DNA of 64,000 bases from NCBI GenBank assembly GCA_017410325.1, contig JAFQRA010000021.1, positions 62,001 through 126,000 of the forward strand, given 5' to 3'. Shown in pieces: positions 42,089 to 50,350 of this stretch (the stretch's first letter is position 1; each line of letters opens with the position of its first letter). A program made the translations under genes and the position numbers. Origin of the DNA: Clostridia bacterium. Lineage in GTDB: Bacteria; Bacillota; Clostridia; Oscillospirales; Acutalibacteraceae. The notes beneath the pieces are model-generated. The model worked only from the letters and a program-made list of their open reading frames with translations, was not told the DNA's origin and did no database searches.

Positions 42089-42916
42089 ATGAAAAACTAC
42101 ATTGCAAGAATCAAGGCTAACGCAAAGCCGATAGAAATAGTCTGGTGGTGGATTTTCCGTGCCATTATGATTTTCGGTATTCTCGATTCAATATTCGGCT
42201 TCACTCCGCTTGGCGGCAGACCTATGATGGTAAAGCAGATGGCGGCTAACCTTGTCGGTATGTTCGCATGGGAAATCTGTATGGCAACAAGCAAGAAAAA
42301 CTTTATGCACTACCTGCCTTCCTATATTCAGGATATTTCCGTTATAGGCTTCTTTATGGCATCCTTCTGCGGTGCATATGTTAACCTTTACTATTCGTTC
42401 CGTTACTACGACCTTATTTTCCATATATTCGGCGGTATAGCAGGTGCTCTCTTCGGCTACGAGGCAATCACGGCTATGCAGGTGCGTGATAAGATTAAGC
42501 ACCACGTTCCGCTTGTTGCTCTTGCCGCCTTCGGTGTTTCCTTTATTGCGGGTAACGCCTGGGAAATTGTAGAGTTCATTCTTGACCAGTTCTTCGGCTC
42601 CGATGCTCAGCACTGGTGCTATCAGGAGGCACAGACAGCAGCCGAAACTTACGGTAAGGACTTCCTTGCAAATCCGCACATAATACCTCATGTTATAAGT
42701 GAGAGCCTTTGGGCTGAAGGCTGGACAGCAGAAACCTTTGAATACCGTTGGGCACTTATGGATACTATGGAAGACATTCTTTGTAACTCAATCGGCGGTA
42801 TTCTTGCCTATGTATTCCTGCTCGTTTTCCCCTACCACCACAAGGGTAAGCACAGCGTTGATAAAATGATTGACAATACAGCCGCAAATGAGCAGAAGGA
42901 AGCTGTTGCAAAATGA
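42089..42916 (+). CDS. DUF2238 (YjdF)-like integral membrane protein, 275 aa
   Basis: Six or so membrane helices between residues 18 and 245. The pattern YDLIFHIFGGIAGALFGYEA (about 107-126), GNAWEIVEFILDQFFG (about 154-169) and MDTMEDILCNSIGGILAY (about 229-246), with charged residues inside helices, matches the DUF2238/YjdF layout; function is unknown. GAGGGAG precedes the ATG. The GH29 gene overlaps its stop by 4 nt (ATGA), so the two are translationally coupled, an odd pairing for a membrane protein and a cytoplasmic fucosidase. Confidence 0.68.
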   Translation: MKNYIARIKANAKPIEIVWWWIFRAIMIFGILDSIFGFTPLGGRPMMVKQMAANLVGMFAWEICMATSKKNFMHYLPSYIQDISVIGFFMASFCGAYVNLYYSFRYYDLIFHIFGGIAGALFGYEAITAMQVRDKIKHHVPLVALAAFGVSFIAGNAWEIVEFILDQFFGSDAQHWCYQEAQTAAETYGKDFLANPHIIPHVISESLWAEGWTAETFEYRWALMDTMEDILCNSIGGILAYVFLLVFPYHHKGKHSVDKMIDNTAANEQKEAVAK

Positions 42917-44259
42917 TTTCGTTCAGCGAATTTATCGAAAACGCAGGCAGGGTAAAGCCCAGCAAGCGCCAGCTTGAACGCCTGAGAGAAACGCAGTTCT
43001 ACGCCTTTATCCATTTCAGCCCCAACACCTACACGGGTCTTGAATGGGGTACGGGCAAGGAAGACCCTGCAATTTTCAACCCGACGGAGCTTGACTGCGA
43101 CCAATGGGTCGAGGCTATAAAATCTGCCGGTATGAAGGGTGCGGTTATCACTGCCAAGCACCACGACGGTTTCTGCCTTTGGCAGACCGATACTACCGAG
43201 CATTCAATAAAAAACAGCCCCTACAAAAACGGCAAGGGCGACGTTGTGCGCGAGCTTGCCGAGGCTTGTAAAAGGGGCGGTATAAAATTCGGCTTTTATC
43301 TTTCCCCGTGGGACAGAAACGCCGCCTGCTACGGCACGGATGAATACAACGCCTTCTACCGTGCACAGCTTACCGAGCTGCTCACAAACTACGGTGAGGT
43401 TTTTCACGTGTGGTTTGACGGCGCCTGCGGCGAGGGTCCGAGCGGTAAGAAGCAGGTTTATGATTTTGAGTCCTGCTTTGAGCTTGTGCGTAAATATCAG
43501 CCAAACGCCACTATTTTTAAGGATGACGGCCCCGATTTGCGCTGGTGTGGCAACGAAAGCGGCACGGCAAGGGCAAGCGAGTGGGCTGTAGTGCCTTATG
43601 AGCTTTGCGGCTTCTGCGAAAAGCAGACTGAGGGCAAGCTTGCGGAAGGTACGCTTGACGGCATTTGCAACTGCAACTGCGATATCGGCACGCTTGAAAA
43701 CATCATCTATTCCGAGGGACTTGTTTTTGCTCCGTCGGAAATTGATATGTCAATCCGCAAGGGCTGGTTTTACCACCCGGAGGAGGAGCCTCATTCGCTC
43801 GACCGTCTTTTTAAAACCTATCTCAACTCCGTCGGTGCAAACACAACCTTCAACCTCAATATTCCGCCTATGCCAAACGGCAGGTTTGACCCGAGGGACG
43901 TTGCACGCCTCAAGGAGCTGGGCGACAAAATACGTTCATCCTTTGCCGTGAATTTTTGCGAAAACGCAAAAATCACCTGCACGCATACCTCACCCACACA
44001 GTCCGTTTACCTGGTTGAAATGGGCGAAGAAAAGCAGATAAGCTATTTTGAGCTTATGGAGAATATTGCCGAGGGTCAGCGCGTTGCCTCGTTCAGAATT
44101 GAGTGCAGGGAAGACGGCAGGTGGAAGCAGGCGTACGATAACTATACCACTATAGGTAGCCGCAAAATCTGCCCCGTTGAGGAAAAATGCGATGCATTCA
44201 GGGTTGTTATAACCTCTTCCCGCGGCAGGGCTGAAATTGAAAAAATTGCAGCATATTAA
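42913..44259 (+). CDS. GH29-family alpha-L-fucosidase, 448 aa
   Basis: Retaining fucosidase fold: FYAFIHFSPNTYTGLEWGTG (29-48), AKHHDGFCLW (81-90), FGFYLSPWDR (126-135) and the nucleophile Asp169 in VWFDGACGEG. A C-terminal beta-sandwich follows from about residue 345. There is no signal peptide, so it should work on imported fucosylated oligosaccharides such as host mucin glycans. The acid/base residue is not conserved in position across GH29 and I cannot name it. Coupled to the preceding membrane protein by a 4-nt overlap; a 106-residue orphan follows 9 nt later. Confidence 0.9.
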   Translation: MISFSEFIENAGRVKPSKRQLERLRETQFYAFIHFSPNTYTGLEWGTGKEDPAIFNPTELDCDQWVEAIKSAGMKGAVITAKHHDGFCLWQTDTTEHSIKNSPYKNGKGDVVRELAEACKRGGIKFGFYLSPWDRNAACYGTDEYNAFYRAQLTELLTNYGEVFHVWFDGACGEGPSGKKQVYDFESCFELVRKYQPNATIFKDDGPDLRWCGNESGTARASEWAVVPYELCGFCEKQTEGKLAEGTLDGICNCNCDIGTLENIIYSEGLVFAPSEIDMSIRKGWFYHPEEEPHSLDRLFKTYLNSVGANTTFNLNIPPMPNGRFDPRDVARLKELGDKIRSSFAVNFCENAKITCTHTSPTQSVYLVEMGEEKQISYFELMENIAEGQRVASFRIECREDGRWKQAYDNYTTIGSRKICPVEEKCDAFRVVITSSRGRAEIEKIAAY

Positions 44260-44268
44260 GGTGACTTT

Positions 44269-44589
44269 ATGAACACTATACCCGATATAACTTTTGAATA
44301 TTTGCTCGGTGCCGTGCCTATCTGGGGCAAGCCCAACATCTGGTACGGCTCCGTAACATATAAGGAGAATACGGGCGTTTTTGATGACCGCTTCCGCTAC
44401 AGACTCACCGTTAAGGTGGACGAGGAAAACGGCAACAAAATCAGCGCTTCGTACTACATCGGCTGGCAGTCCTATGACATTGTTGACAAGGGAAAAATCA
44501 CCGAAGAATTTTTCCCTGCGGACGATGAGGGTACGGCACAGGCTATAAACTGGCTGCGCGAACAGCTTGAAACTGTGACAAAAATGTGA
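44269..44589 (+). CDS. Small orphan protein after the fucosidase, 106 aa
   Basis: I do not recognise this family. The protein is acidic, soluble, without signal peptide or membrane span, and rich in aromatic residues (IWGKPNIWYGSVTY, YYIGWQSYD), which suggests a compact beta-sheet fold. It starts 9 nt after the GH29 stop with AAGGTGA upstream, so it shares that operon. Codon use looks like its neighbours, so it is probably a real gene. Confidence 0.75.
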   Translation: MNTIPDITFEYLLGAVPIWGKPNIWYGSVTYKENTGVFDDRFRYRLTVKVDEENGNKISASYYIGWQSYDIVDKGKITEEFFPADDEGTAQAINWLREQLETVTKM

Positions 44590-44656
44590 TTTTTCACCAA
44601 ACAAACACTATATTTTAAAAACAACTTATGTAAAACGAAAAAATATAAAAAAGCTC

Positions 44657-44685
44657 TTGCATTTTAGTTGTTAATCTGCTAAAAT
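44657..44685 (+). promoter_or_regulatory. Promoter of rpmB
   Basis: TTGCAT (44657-44662), 17-bp spacer, TAAAAT (44680-44685). Confidence 0.7.
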
Positions 44686-44729
44686 ACTTAATGTTCGTTT
44701 AGTAAAAGCTTAAAAGGAGGTTTTCACCA

Positions 44730-44918
44730 ATGGCAAAATGTGAATTCTGCGGTAAGGGTGTCGCTTTCGGTATCCAGGTTTCTCACTCCCACAGACGTTC
44801 CAACAGAACATGGAAGTCCAACATCAAGCGTGTTAAGGCTGTTGTAAACGGCTCTCCCAAGAGAGTTTATGCTTGCACCCGTTGCCTTCGTTCAGGAAAG
44901 GTTACCCGCGCTATCTGA
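44730..44918 (+). CDS. rpmB: 50S ribosomal protein bL28, 62 aa
   Basis: MAKCEFCGKGVAFGIQVSHSHRRSNRTWKSN is the bL28 signature. Two CxxC pairs (Cys4/Cys7 and Cys49/Cys52) mark the zinc-binding form, so a zinc-free paralogue may exist elsewhere. AAAAGGAGG precedes the ATG. Single-gene transcription unit. Confidence 0.97.
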   Translation: MAKCEFCGKGVAFGIQVSHSHRRSNRTWKSNIKRVKAVVNGSPKRVYACTRCLRSGKVTRAI

Positions 44919-44935
44919 CGCAAATTTGTTGATTT

Positions 44936-44968
44936 AGAGACTGTCGGTTTTCCCGATAGTCTCTTTTT
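44936..44968 (+). terminator. Terminator of rpmB
   Basis: AGAGACTGTCGG (44936-44947) pairs with CCGATAGTCTCT (44953-44964; one mismatch), then TTTT. Confidence 0.9.
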
Positions 44969-45025
44969 CATTTATATAGGATACCCCCTGAAAACTCGCC
45001 ACACAATCTCCGTTCTTAATTACTC

Positions 45026-45054
45026 TTGCAATTTTTTACATTATAGTATATAAT
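45026..45054 (+). promoter_or_regulatory. Promoter of the TagB/TagF-like gene
   Basis: TTGCAA (45026-45031), 17-bp spacer, perfect TATAAT (45049-45054). Confidence 0.75.
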
Positions 45055-45083
45055 ATCCTTTTGAAAAAGGAGTTGAGTTTACC

Positions 45084-46331
45084 TTGAGTAAAGTGACTGC
45101 TGTAAAAAATATATTAAGACTTTTTAAACGCAAGTTTATGAAAAGGCTGGGCGATTTCAGAAGAAGCTTCTGGTACTATCACCTGTGGCCGCACTACTAT
45201 AAAAAATACTCAAAACAGCCTATTGACGAAAAGAAGGTTGTTCTTGCGTATTCAAGCCTTTACAAAACCCTTCCCGACAACCTCAGGTGCATTAAAGAAG
45301 AGCTTGAGGGCAGAGGCTACAACTGCGTTGTGGTTAACAGGGGAGAGGGAGACAACCGCTACAAAAATAAGGTTATAAACGAGCTTTCCAAGTTTATTGA
45401 CTGTAAGTTTTTCTTTAAAGAATTCGGCAATTGCCGTGCGCTTTTCCTTGTGGATTATTATTTCCCTGCCTTTGCAAACAAGCCGCGCGAGGGTCAGGAT
45501 ATCGTCCAGCTATGGCACGCCTGCGGCGCTTTCAAGATGTGGGGCTACTCCACGGTAGATAAAAAATGGGGTGCCAACAAAGATTCTCTTGACAAATTTC
45601 CCGTGCACAATACATACACCAACGTCTGTGTTTCTTCGCAGAAGGTCAGCTTTGCCTACGCCGAAGCCTTCAACTGTAACGAGGCTGTTGTGAAGCCTCT
45701 CGGTACTCCGCGAACGGACGTTTATTTCGACCCCGATTTTGTAAAGAGCGGCAGGGATACACTCAATCAGCTCTGCCCCGGTATCGAGGGCAAAAAGGTA
45801 ATCCTTTACGCTCCTACCTTTCGCGGCAACAGCCTGAGGAATTCTTATATGCGCAATACGCTTGACCTTGATGCGCTTTATGACAATCTTCACGAGGATT
45901 ATGCCCTTGTTATGAAGCTTCATCCGCTTACCGCAAAGGCATTCAAGCTCACCGAGGAGCAGCAGGAAAAGTACAACGGCTTCCTCTACGATGTTTCCAA
46001 GGCGGCAAATATCGACACGGCGCTTTGTGCGGCGGATATAGTTATTTCCGACTATTCCTCGCTTATTTTTGAGTATTCGCTTCTCGAACGTCCGATGATT
46101 TTCTATGCATACGACCTTGAAAAGTATGAAAACGACCGCAGCTTCTATTTCGATTACAGAAGCTTTGTTCCCGGCGAAATCGTGGAGGATACCGAGGGCA
46201 TTATAAACGAAGTAAAACGCCTTGAAACCGGCTTTGACAGGAACAAGGTAATTAACTTTAAAAACGACTTTATGTCAGCCTGCGACGGTAATTCAACCAA
46301 GCGCATCTGCGACTATATTTTCAACAACTGA
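45084..46331 (+). CDS. CDP-glycerol glycerophosphotransferase family protein (TagB/TagF-like), 415 aa
   Basis: Glyphos_transf-family enzyme (PF04464), used in making teichoic-acid-like polymers of glycerol- or ribitol-phosphate. QLWHACGAFKMWGYS (142-156, with the catalytic-type His), PLGTPRTDVYF (about 207-217), ILYAPTFRGN (about 241-250), KLHPL (about 281-285), and DIVISDYSSLIFEYSLLERPMIFYAYDLEKY (about 316-346) are all family positions. A basic N-terminal 45 residues probably binds the membrane. Start is TTG 45084 with AAAGGAG 10 nt upstream. No other tag genes are nearby, so whether it primes or polymerises is open. Confidence 0.9.
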   Translation: MSKVTAVKNILRLFKRKFMKRLGDFRRSFWYYHLWPHYYKKYSKQPIDEKKVVLAYSSLYKTLPDNLRCIKEELEGRGYNCVVVNRGEGDNRYKNKVINELSKFIDCKFFFKEFGNCRALFLVDYYFPAFANKPREGQDIVQLWHACGAFKMWGYSTVDKKWGANKDSLDKFPVHNTYTNVCVSSQKVSFAYAEAFNCNEAVVKPLGTPRTDVYFDPDFVKSGRDTLNQLCPGIEGKKVILYAPTFRGNSLRNSYMRNTLDLDALYDNLHEDYALVMKLHPLTAKAFKLTEEQQEKYNGFLYDVSKAANIDTALCAADIVISDYSSLIFEYSLLERPMIFYAYDLEKYENDRSFYFDYRSFVPGEIVEDTEGIINEVKRLETGFDRNKVINFKNDFMSACDGNSTKRICDYIFNN

Positions 46332-46344
46332 ACATAACAAAAAG

Positions 46345-46382
46345 GGGACTGTCTCAACCGAGACAGTCCCTGAAATTTTTTA
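46345..46382. terminator. Bidirectional terminator between TagB/TagF-like gene and purC
   Basis: GGGACTGTCTC (46345-46355), loop AACC, GAGACAGTCCC (46360-46370), with an A-run before and a T-run after, between convergent genes. Confidence 0.9.
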
Positions 46383-46388
46383 TTAAGC

Positions 46389-47072
46389 TTATCTTTCGTT
46401 GATGTACTTTGTAAGTTCAACGGGGTCAACGATAACGCCGTCCTTGTAAACTCTCATATTACCGGAAGCGATTTCGTCAATGAGGATAACCTCGTCGTTA
46501 TTGTAGCCGAACTCGAACTTGATATCCCAAAGGTCGAGACCGATGGACTTGAGGTCGTCAGCAACAATCTTTGTGATGTTGAGCGTCTGCTCCTTGAGGC
46601 TTTCAAACATAGCGGGAGTCATAACGCCGAGTGCTGCAAGGCCTTCGCCTGTTACAAGCGGGTCGCCCTTAGCATCATCCTTGAAGGTGCACTCAACATA
46701 GCCGCCCTCAAGAGGTGTGCCGTCTGCAATGTAGTTGCCGTATCTGCGGATAAAGCTGCCCGTAGCAACAAGGCGGCAGATAACTTCGAGACCCTGGCCG
46801 AATACCTTTGCGGGAAGAACTTCCATTGTAGCGTTGTCAATATCAGCGCTTACGTAGTGGGTTTTGATGCCGGCCTTCTTAAGAAGCTCAAAATAGTGGA
46901 TAGAGGACTTGAGGTTAGCCTTGCCGATGCCCTCGATTGTAAGACCGACTGTGTTTTCGCCGGGATCAAAAACGCCGTCCTTGCCTGTGCAGTCGTCCTT
47001 GAACTTGAGCATTACGTTGCCGTTTTCAAGGCTGTAAACGTCCTTAGTCTTGCCTTCGTAAATTTTTGTCAT
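46389..47072 (-). CDS. purC: SAICAR synthetase, 227 aa
   Basis: Joins aspartate to CAIR in purine synthesis, using [13 protein letters not shown] (3-12), [26 protein letters not shown] (about 97-112), [16 protein letters not shown] near the C-terminus are standard. ATG 47072 has GAGGAG 8 nt upstream; a GTG at 47081 touches that site. Stand-alone purC, no other pur genes in the window. The 160-nt upstream space has no PurR box or purine riboswitch that I can recognise. Confidence 0.95.
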   Translation of the reverse strand: MTKIYEGKTKDVYSLENGNVMLKFKDDCTGKDGVFDPGENTVGLTIEGIGKANLKSSIHYFELLKKAGIKTHYVSADIDNATMEVLPAKVFGQGLEVICRLVATGSFIRRYGNYIADGTPLEGGYVECTFKDDAKGDPLVTGEGLAALGVMTPAMFESLKEQTLNITKIVADDLKSIGLDLWDIKFEFGYNNDEVILIDEIASGNMRVYKDGVIVDPVELTKYINER

Positions 47073-47232
47073 TGTAAACACTCCTCTTTAAGCGGAATAA
47101 AATTAACATAAATAATTTATCACAATTTTCTTGATATGTATATAGTTTTCGTTAAAAAAACGTTGCTTCAGGAATAAAAATTTGCGCTTTTCAAAGCCGA
47201 AAATATGTAAAAACTGCAAAAATCAAAGGCTG

Positions 47233-48264
47233 TCAGAAATTGTAATTCGGGTAAACCTTTTCGCCCTTCTTTGCGGATTCAACAATTGCAAGGCAGACCT
47301 CGACCGTCTTTGCGCCCTCTCTTGCGTCTGTGGGGATGGGCTTACCGTTGAGAATAGCGTCGGCAAAAACCTCAAATTCCTTGACGGCGTTGTGGTTGTT
47401 TACCTCAAGGTCGATAATCTGCGGTTCCTTGGGCGCAACGCCCTCTTCGTCAACAACGAAAAGCTGCATAGTGGGGGAGGTGTTGTCGCAGATGATTGTG
47501 CCCTTTGTGCCGTAAACGAGTGTGCGCATCGTGTAGTCACGCTTGCAGCCCGTGGAAACGAAAACCTTGCCCATACATCTGTCGCTGAATTTCATAAGTG
47601 CAGTTGTTGCATCATCGTAATCAACCGTGGGAAGCATAAGGTGTGTGCCGTAGGCAAAAACCTCTGTCGGGTCGCCTGCAAGCCAGCGCAGCAGGTCAAC
47701 CGCGTGGCAACCGCCGCCGATAACGCCGTGGCGCTTGGGGTCAGCACGCCAGTGGGCAGAGCCGTCTGCATTCTCAACTATCTTCATATAGTCGTGCGCG
47801 TATTCGCTTTCAACGAAGTAAACCTCGCCGATAAGACCCGAGTCGATAATTTCCTTTGCCTTTATAAATGAAGGCGTGAAGCGGCAAATCTGGCCGACCA
47901 TAAATTTTGCGCCCGATTCGTCCGCAACCCTTACGATTTCCTCAATATCCTCACGGGTGAGTGCAAGGGGCTTTTCGCAAAGCACGTGCTTGCCTGCGCG
48001 CAGCAGCTCGGAGCAGACCTGCTTGTGCTGCTGGTCGGGGATAGCAACGGAAACAACATTGATATCCTTGTTGTTGATAATGTCGTGGTAATCCGTGCAC
48101 TGCTTTTCGGCGGGAATACCGTACTTTTCGCCTGCCTTGCGCAGTGTTTCCTCGTTGCAGTCGCAGATGAGTGCGATTTCCGCATCGTCATAAGCCAGCG
48201 CACCCTCAACGTGTGCCATACCGAACATCATACCGATGTTGCCGACAACCAATTTCTTGCTCAT
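47233..48264 (-). CDS. Gfo/Idh/MocA-family oxidoreductase, 343 aa
   Basis: Sugar dehydrogenase-type protein. Rossmann opening VVGNIGMMFGMAHV (6-19), ALICDCNEET, VVSVAIPDQQHKQV (about 70-83), the Lys motif CEKPLALT (about 95-102) and the GGGCHAVDLLRWL catalytic region (about 186-198; His near 190). Standard length, no signal peptide. Divergent from the GH36-like gene, consistent with a shared glycan-use theme, but not in its operon. Substrate unknown. AAGGAGA precedes the ATG. Confidence 0.9.
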   Translation of the reverse strand: MSKKLVVGNIGMMFGMAHVEGALAYDDAEIALICDCNEETLRKAGEKYGIPAEKQCTDYHDIINNKDINVVSVAIPDQQHKQVCSELLRAGKHVLCEKPLALTREDIEEIVRVADESGAKFMVGQICRFTPSFIKAKEIIDSGLIGEVYFVESEYAHDYMKIVENADGSAHWRADPKRHGVIGGGCHAVDLLRWLAGDPTEVFAYGTHLMLPTVDYDDATTALMKFSDRCMGKVFVSTGCKRDYTMRTLVYGTKGTIICDNTSPTMQLFVVDEEGVAPKEPQIIDLEVNNHNAVKEFEVFADAILNGKPIPTDAREGAKTVEVCLAIVESAKKGEKVYPNYNF

Positions 48265-48345
48265 AAATCATTATTCTCCTTTTTATAAACTAACAGTTAT
48301 TTTACTATAAAATAATCTGTAAATCAATAATAAAGAATAAAAAAA

Positions 48346-48420
48346 GTAGGGGAGGCGTTTCGCCTCCCGCGGTTGACGGCATTATCGCTTTTATGTCGGG
48401 AGGGGAGACCCCTCCCCTAC
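48346..48420. mobile_element. 75-bp miniature element with 10-bp terminal inverted repeats
   Basis: GTAGGGGAGG (48346-48355) mirrors CCTCCCCTAC (48411-48420) exactly. Each end folds as a hairpin (GGAGGCG-TTT-CGCCTCC; GGGAGGGG-AGA-CCCCTCCC). No coding content. Same architecture as the element at 54692-54764. Confidence 0.75.
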
Positions 48421-48493
48421 AAAATGTGATATAGCAACAATGTTTATTCCGGCCAAACGCCAAAAATTAAATCCTTTTGCATTGCGTTAATAG

Positions 48494-48522
48494 TTGATTA
48501 ATAACACGAATTCTGCTATTAT
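48494..48522 (+). promoter_or_regulatory. Promoter of the GH36-like gene
   Basis: TTGATT (48494-48499), 17-bp spacer, TATTAT (48517-48522), 30 nt before the start codon. Confidence 0.65.
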
Positions 48523-48552
48523 ATATTTATTAACGTAACGGGAGCGATAAAT

Positions 48553-50271
48553 ATGGACAAAAAATATACCGTAAGCTTTAAATTCGGCGGCAAGGAGTTC
48601 ACAACGAACGATCGTGAGAACGAATACTACCGCCTTGAAATTGAAAACAGCGGCAACAGCTACAAGGTTACCATTGTTCCGAAAAAGACGATTGAGCTTG
48701 TAGAATTCTATTCCGAAATGCCCTATGAGTTCAAGGCGTGCGACCTTTTCTTCGGTAACGGCTACCAGTCCTGGACGAAGACAAGGGAATACAAGGCAGA
48801 CGAAATCATGCGCGGCTGTATCAAGCTTGCAAATATTTCCGAGTACACCAAGGGCATTGCAAGAAAAACGGGTGACGAGTGGATAGTCAAGTATTCCGAA
48901 AAGCCCGGCGAATTCCACAGCCACTGCTACACCTATATCCGCAACGGCGAAAACGTAAAGCTTTGGGGCTCACTTACCGAAAAGACAGGCTTTACTATCT
49001 TTAAGGTTAAGATGAACGAAAACCGCTTCTACTTCACAAAGGACCTGCTCGGCAAGGTGCTCACGGCTCCGCTTGAGGTGTTTGACATCGTTTACTTCGA
49101 GGGCGGCTACGAGGAGGTATTTGACAGCTACTTCGGCCTGTGGGATATGCCCGAAACAAGGCACGGCACTATGAGCGGCTACACCTCCTGGTACAACTAC
49201 TTCCAGGACATTGACGAAAAGATTATTCTGCGTGACCTTGACGGCCTTGACCCGTATAGTGATCTGGTCAATATTTTCCAGATTGACGACGGCTACGAAA
49301 CCTATATCGGCGACTGGCTTGACCCCAACCCCGCAAAGTTCCCCAACGGTATGAAATACATTGCCGATAAGATTCACGACAAGGGCTACAAGGCAGGTAT
49401 CTGGCTTGCTCCCTTCAACTGCCAGAAGATTTCCCGTATGGCAAAGGAACACCCCGACTGGCTTATCAAGGACACCAACGGCAAGCCGATGGTTGGCTGT
49501 ATTGCCTGGGGCGGTGCCTATACGTTCGATATTTACAACGAAGAGGTAAGAGCATATCTCAGAGAAGTATTCGATACTGTCCTCAACGACTGGGGTTACG
49601 ATATGGTTAAGCTCGATTTCCTCTACAGCCAGTGTATCAAGCCCAGACACGGCAAGAGCAGAGGCGAAATTATGTGCGACGCTATGGCGTTCCTTCGTGA
49701 GTGCGTTGGCGATAAGCTCTTCCTTGGCTGCGGTGTGCCGATTGGCCCTGCTATGGGTGTTGTTGATGCCTGCCGTATCAGCTGTGACGTTGACCTTTAC
49801 TACGACGGTCTGTTCTTCAACCGTATTCAGGTTGCTAACGAAATGCTCAGCGCAAGAAGCGCAATAAATAACTCCATTTTCCGCCGCCATATGAATGGCA
49901 GAGTATGGATGAACGACCCCGACGTATTCTTCCTGCGAAAGAACAACCAGAAGCTTACCGATGTGCTGATGATGCGCATTAATAAGCTCCAGTTTACAAA
50001 TGAGCAGAAGTACCTCCTCGGCAAAATTAACAACCTGTGCGGTAACGTTCTTTTTGTTTCAGATAACGCAGGCGATTACGACAAGGCGGCACAGACACTC
50101 GTGCGAAAGTTCTTCAAAAAGACGGACGAAAAGATTATCAGTGCCGAATATATCAACAGCGAAGTTATCAAACTCGTAACCGAAAAGGACGGCAAGCAGG
50201 AAACCTTCACCTTCAACCTCGCAGAAGGCAGAATCCTCTCAGACGACAGCTGGAAAAAGTATTTTGAATAA
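48553..50271 (+). CDS. GH36-like alpha-galactosidase-family glycoside hydrolase, 572 aa
   Basis: Clan GH-D retaining hydrolase. N-terminal beta-sandwich (about 1-200), then the barrel: MSGYTSWYNYF (207-217), FQIDDGYE (242-249), GIWLAPF (282-288), KLDFLYS (353-359, nucleophile Asp355) and RISCDVD (408-414, candidate acid/base Asp412). A short C-terminal domain follows. Shorter than the usual 700-residue GH36 and without a signal peptide, so intracellular action on small galactosides is likely. CGGGAG precedes the ATG. Own promoter and terminator. Confidence 0.87.
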   Translation: MDKKYTVSFKFGGKEFTTNDRENEYYRLEIENSGNSYKVTIVPKKTIELVEFYSEMPYEFKACDLFFGNGYQSWTKTREYKADEIMRGCIKLANISEYTKGIARKTGDEWIVKYSEKPGEFHSHCYTYIRNGENVKLWGSLTEKTGFTIFKVKMNENRFYFTKDLLGKVLTAPLEVFDIVYFEGGYEEVFDSYFGLWDMPETRHGTMSGYTSWYNYFQDIDEKIILRDLDGLDPYSDLVNIFQIDDGYETYIGDWLDPNPAKFPNGMKYIADKIHDKGYKAGIWLAPFNCQKISRMAKEHPDWLIKDTNGKPMVGCIAWGGAYTFDIYNEEVRAYLREVFDTVLNDWGYDMVKLDFLYSQCIKPRHGKSRGEIMCDAMAFLRECVGDKLFLGCGVPIGPAMGVVDACRISCDVDLYYDGLFFNRIQVANEMLSARSAINNSIFRRHMNGRVWMNDPDVFFLRKNNQKLTDVLMMRINKLQFTNEQKYLLGKINNLCGNVLFVSDNAGDYDKAAQTLVRKFFKKTDEKIISAEYINSEVIKLVTEKDGKQETFTFNLAEGRILSDDSWKKYFE

Positions 50272-50279
50272 TTAACAAA

Positions 50280-50326
50280 AAGCCCAAGGCATTTGCCGAT
50301 AATTCGGCGTAATCTGCCTTGGGCTT
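50280..50326. terminator. Bidirectional terminator between GH36-like and beta-helix genes
   Basis: AAGCCCAAGGCA (50280-50291) pairs with TGCCTTGGGCTT (50315-50326), enclosing a GCCGA-TAAT-TCGGC inner hairpin; lies between convergent genes. Confidence 0.85.
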
Positions 50327-50350
50327 ATTTATGCTTTTTATACGGAATGA

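Noticed and set aside
47073-47232. Purine riboswitch or PurR box upstream of purC
   Set aside because: Only AT-rich sequence; no conserved aptamer or box pattern seen.
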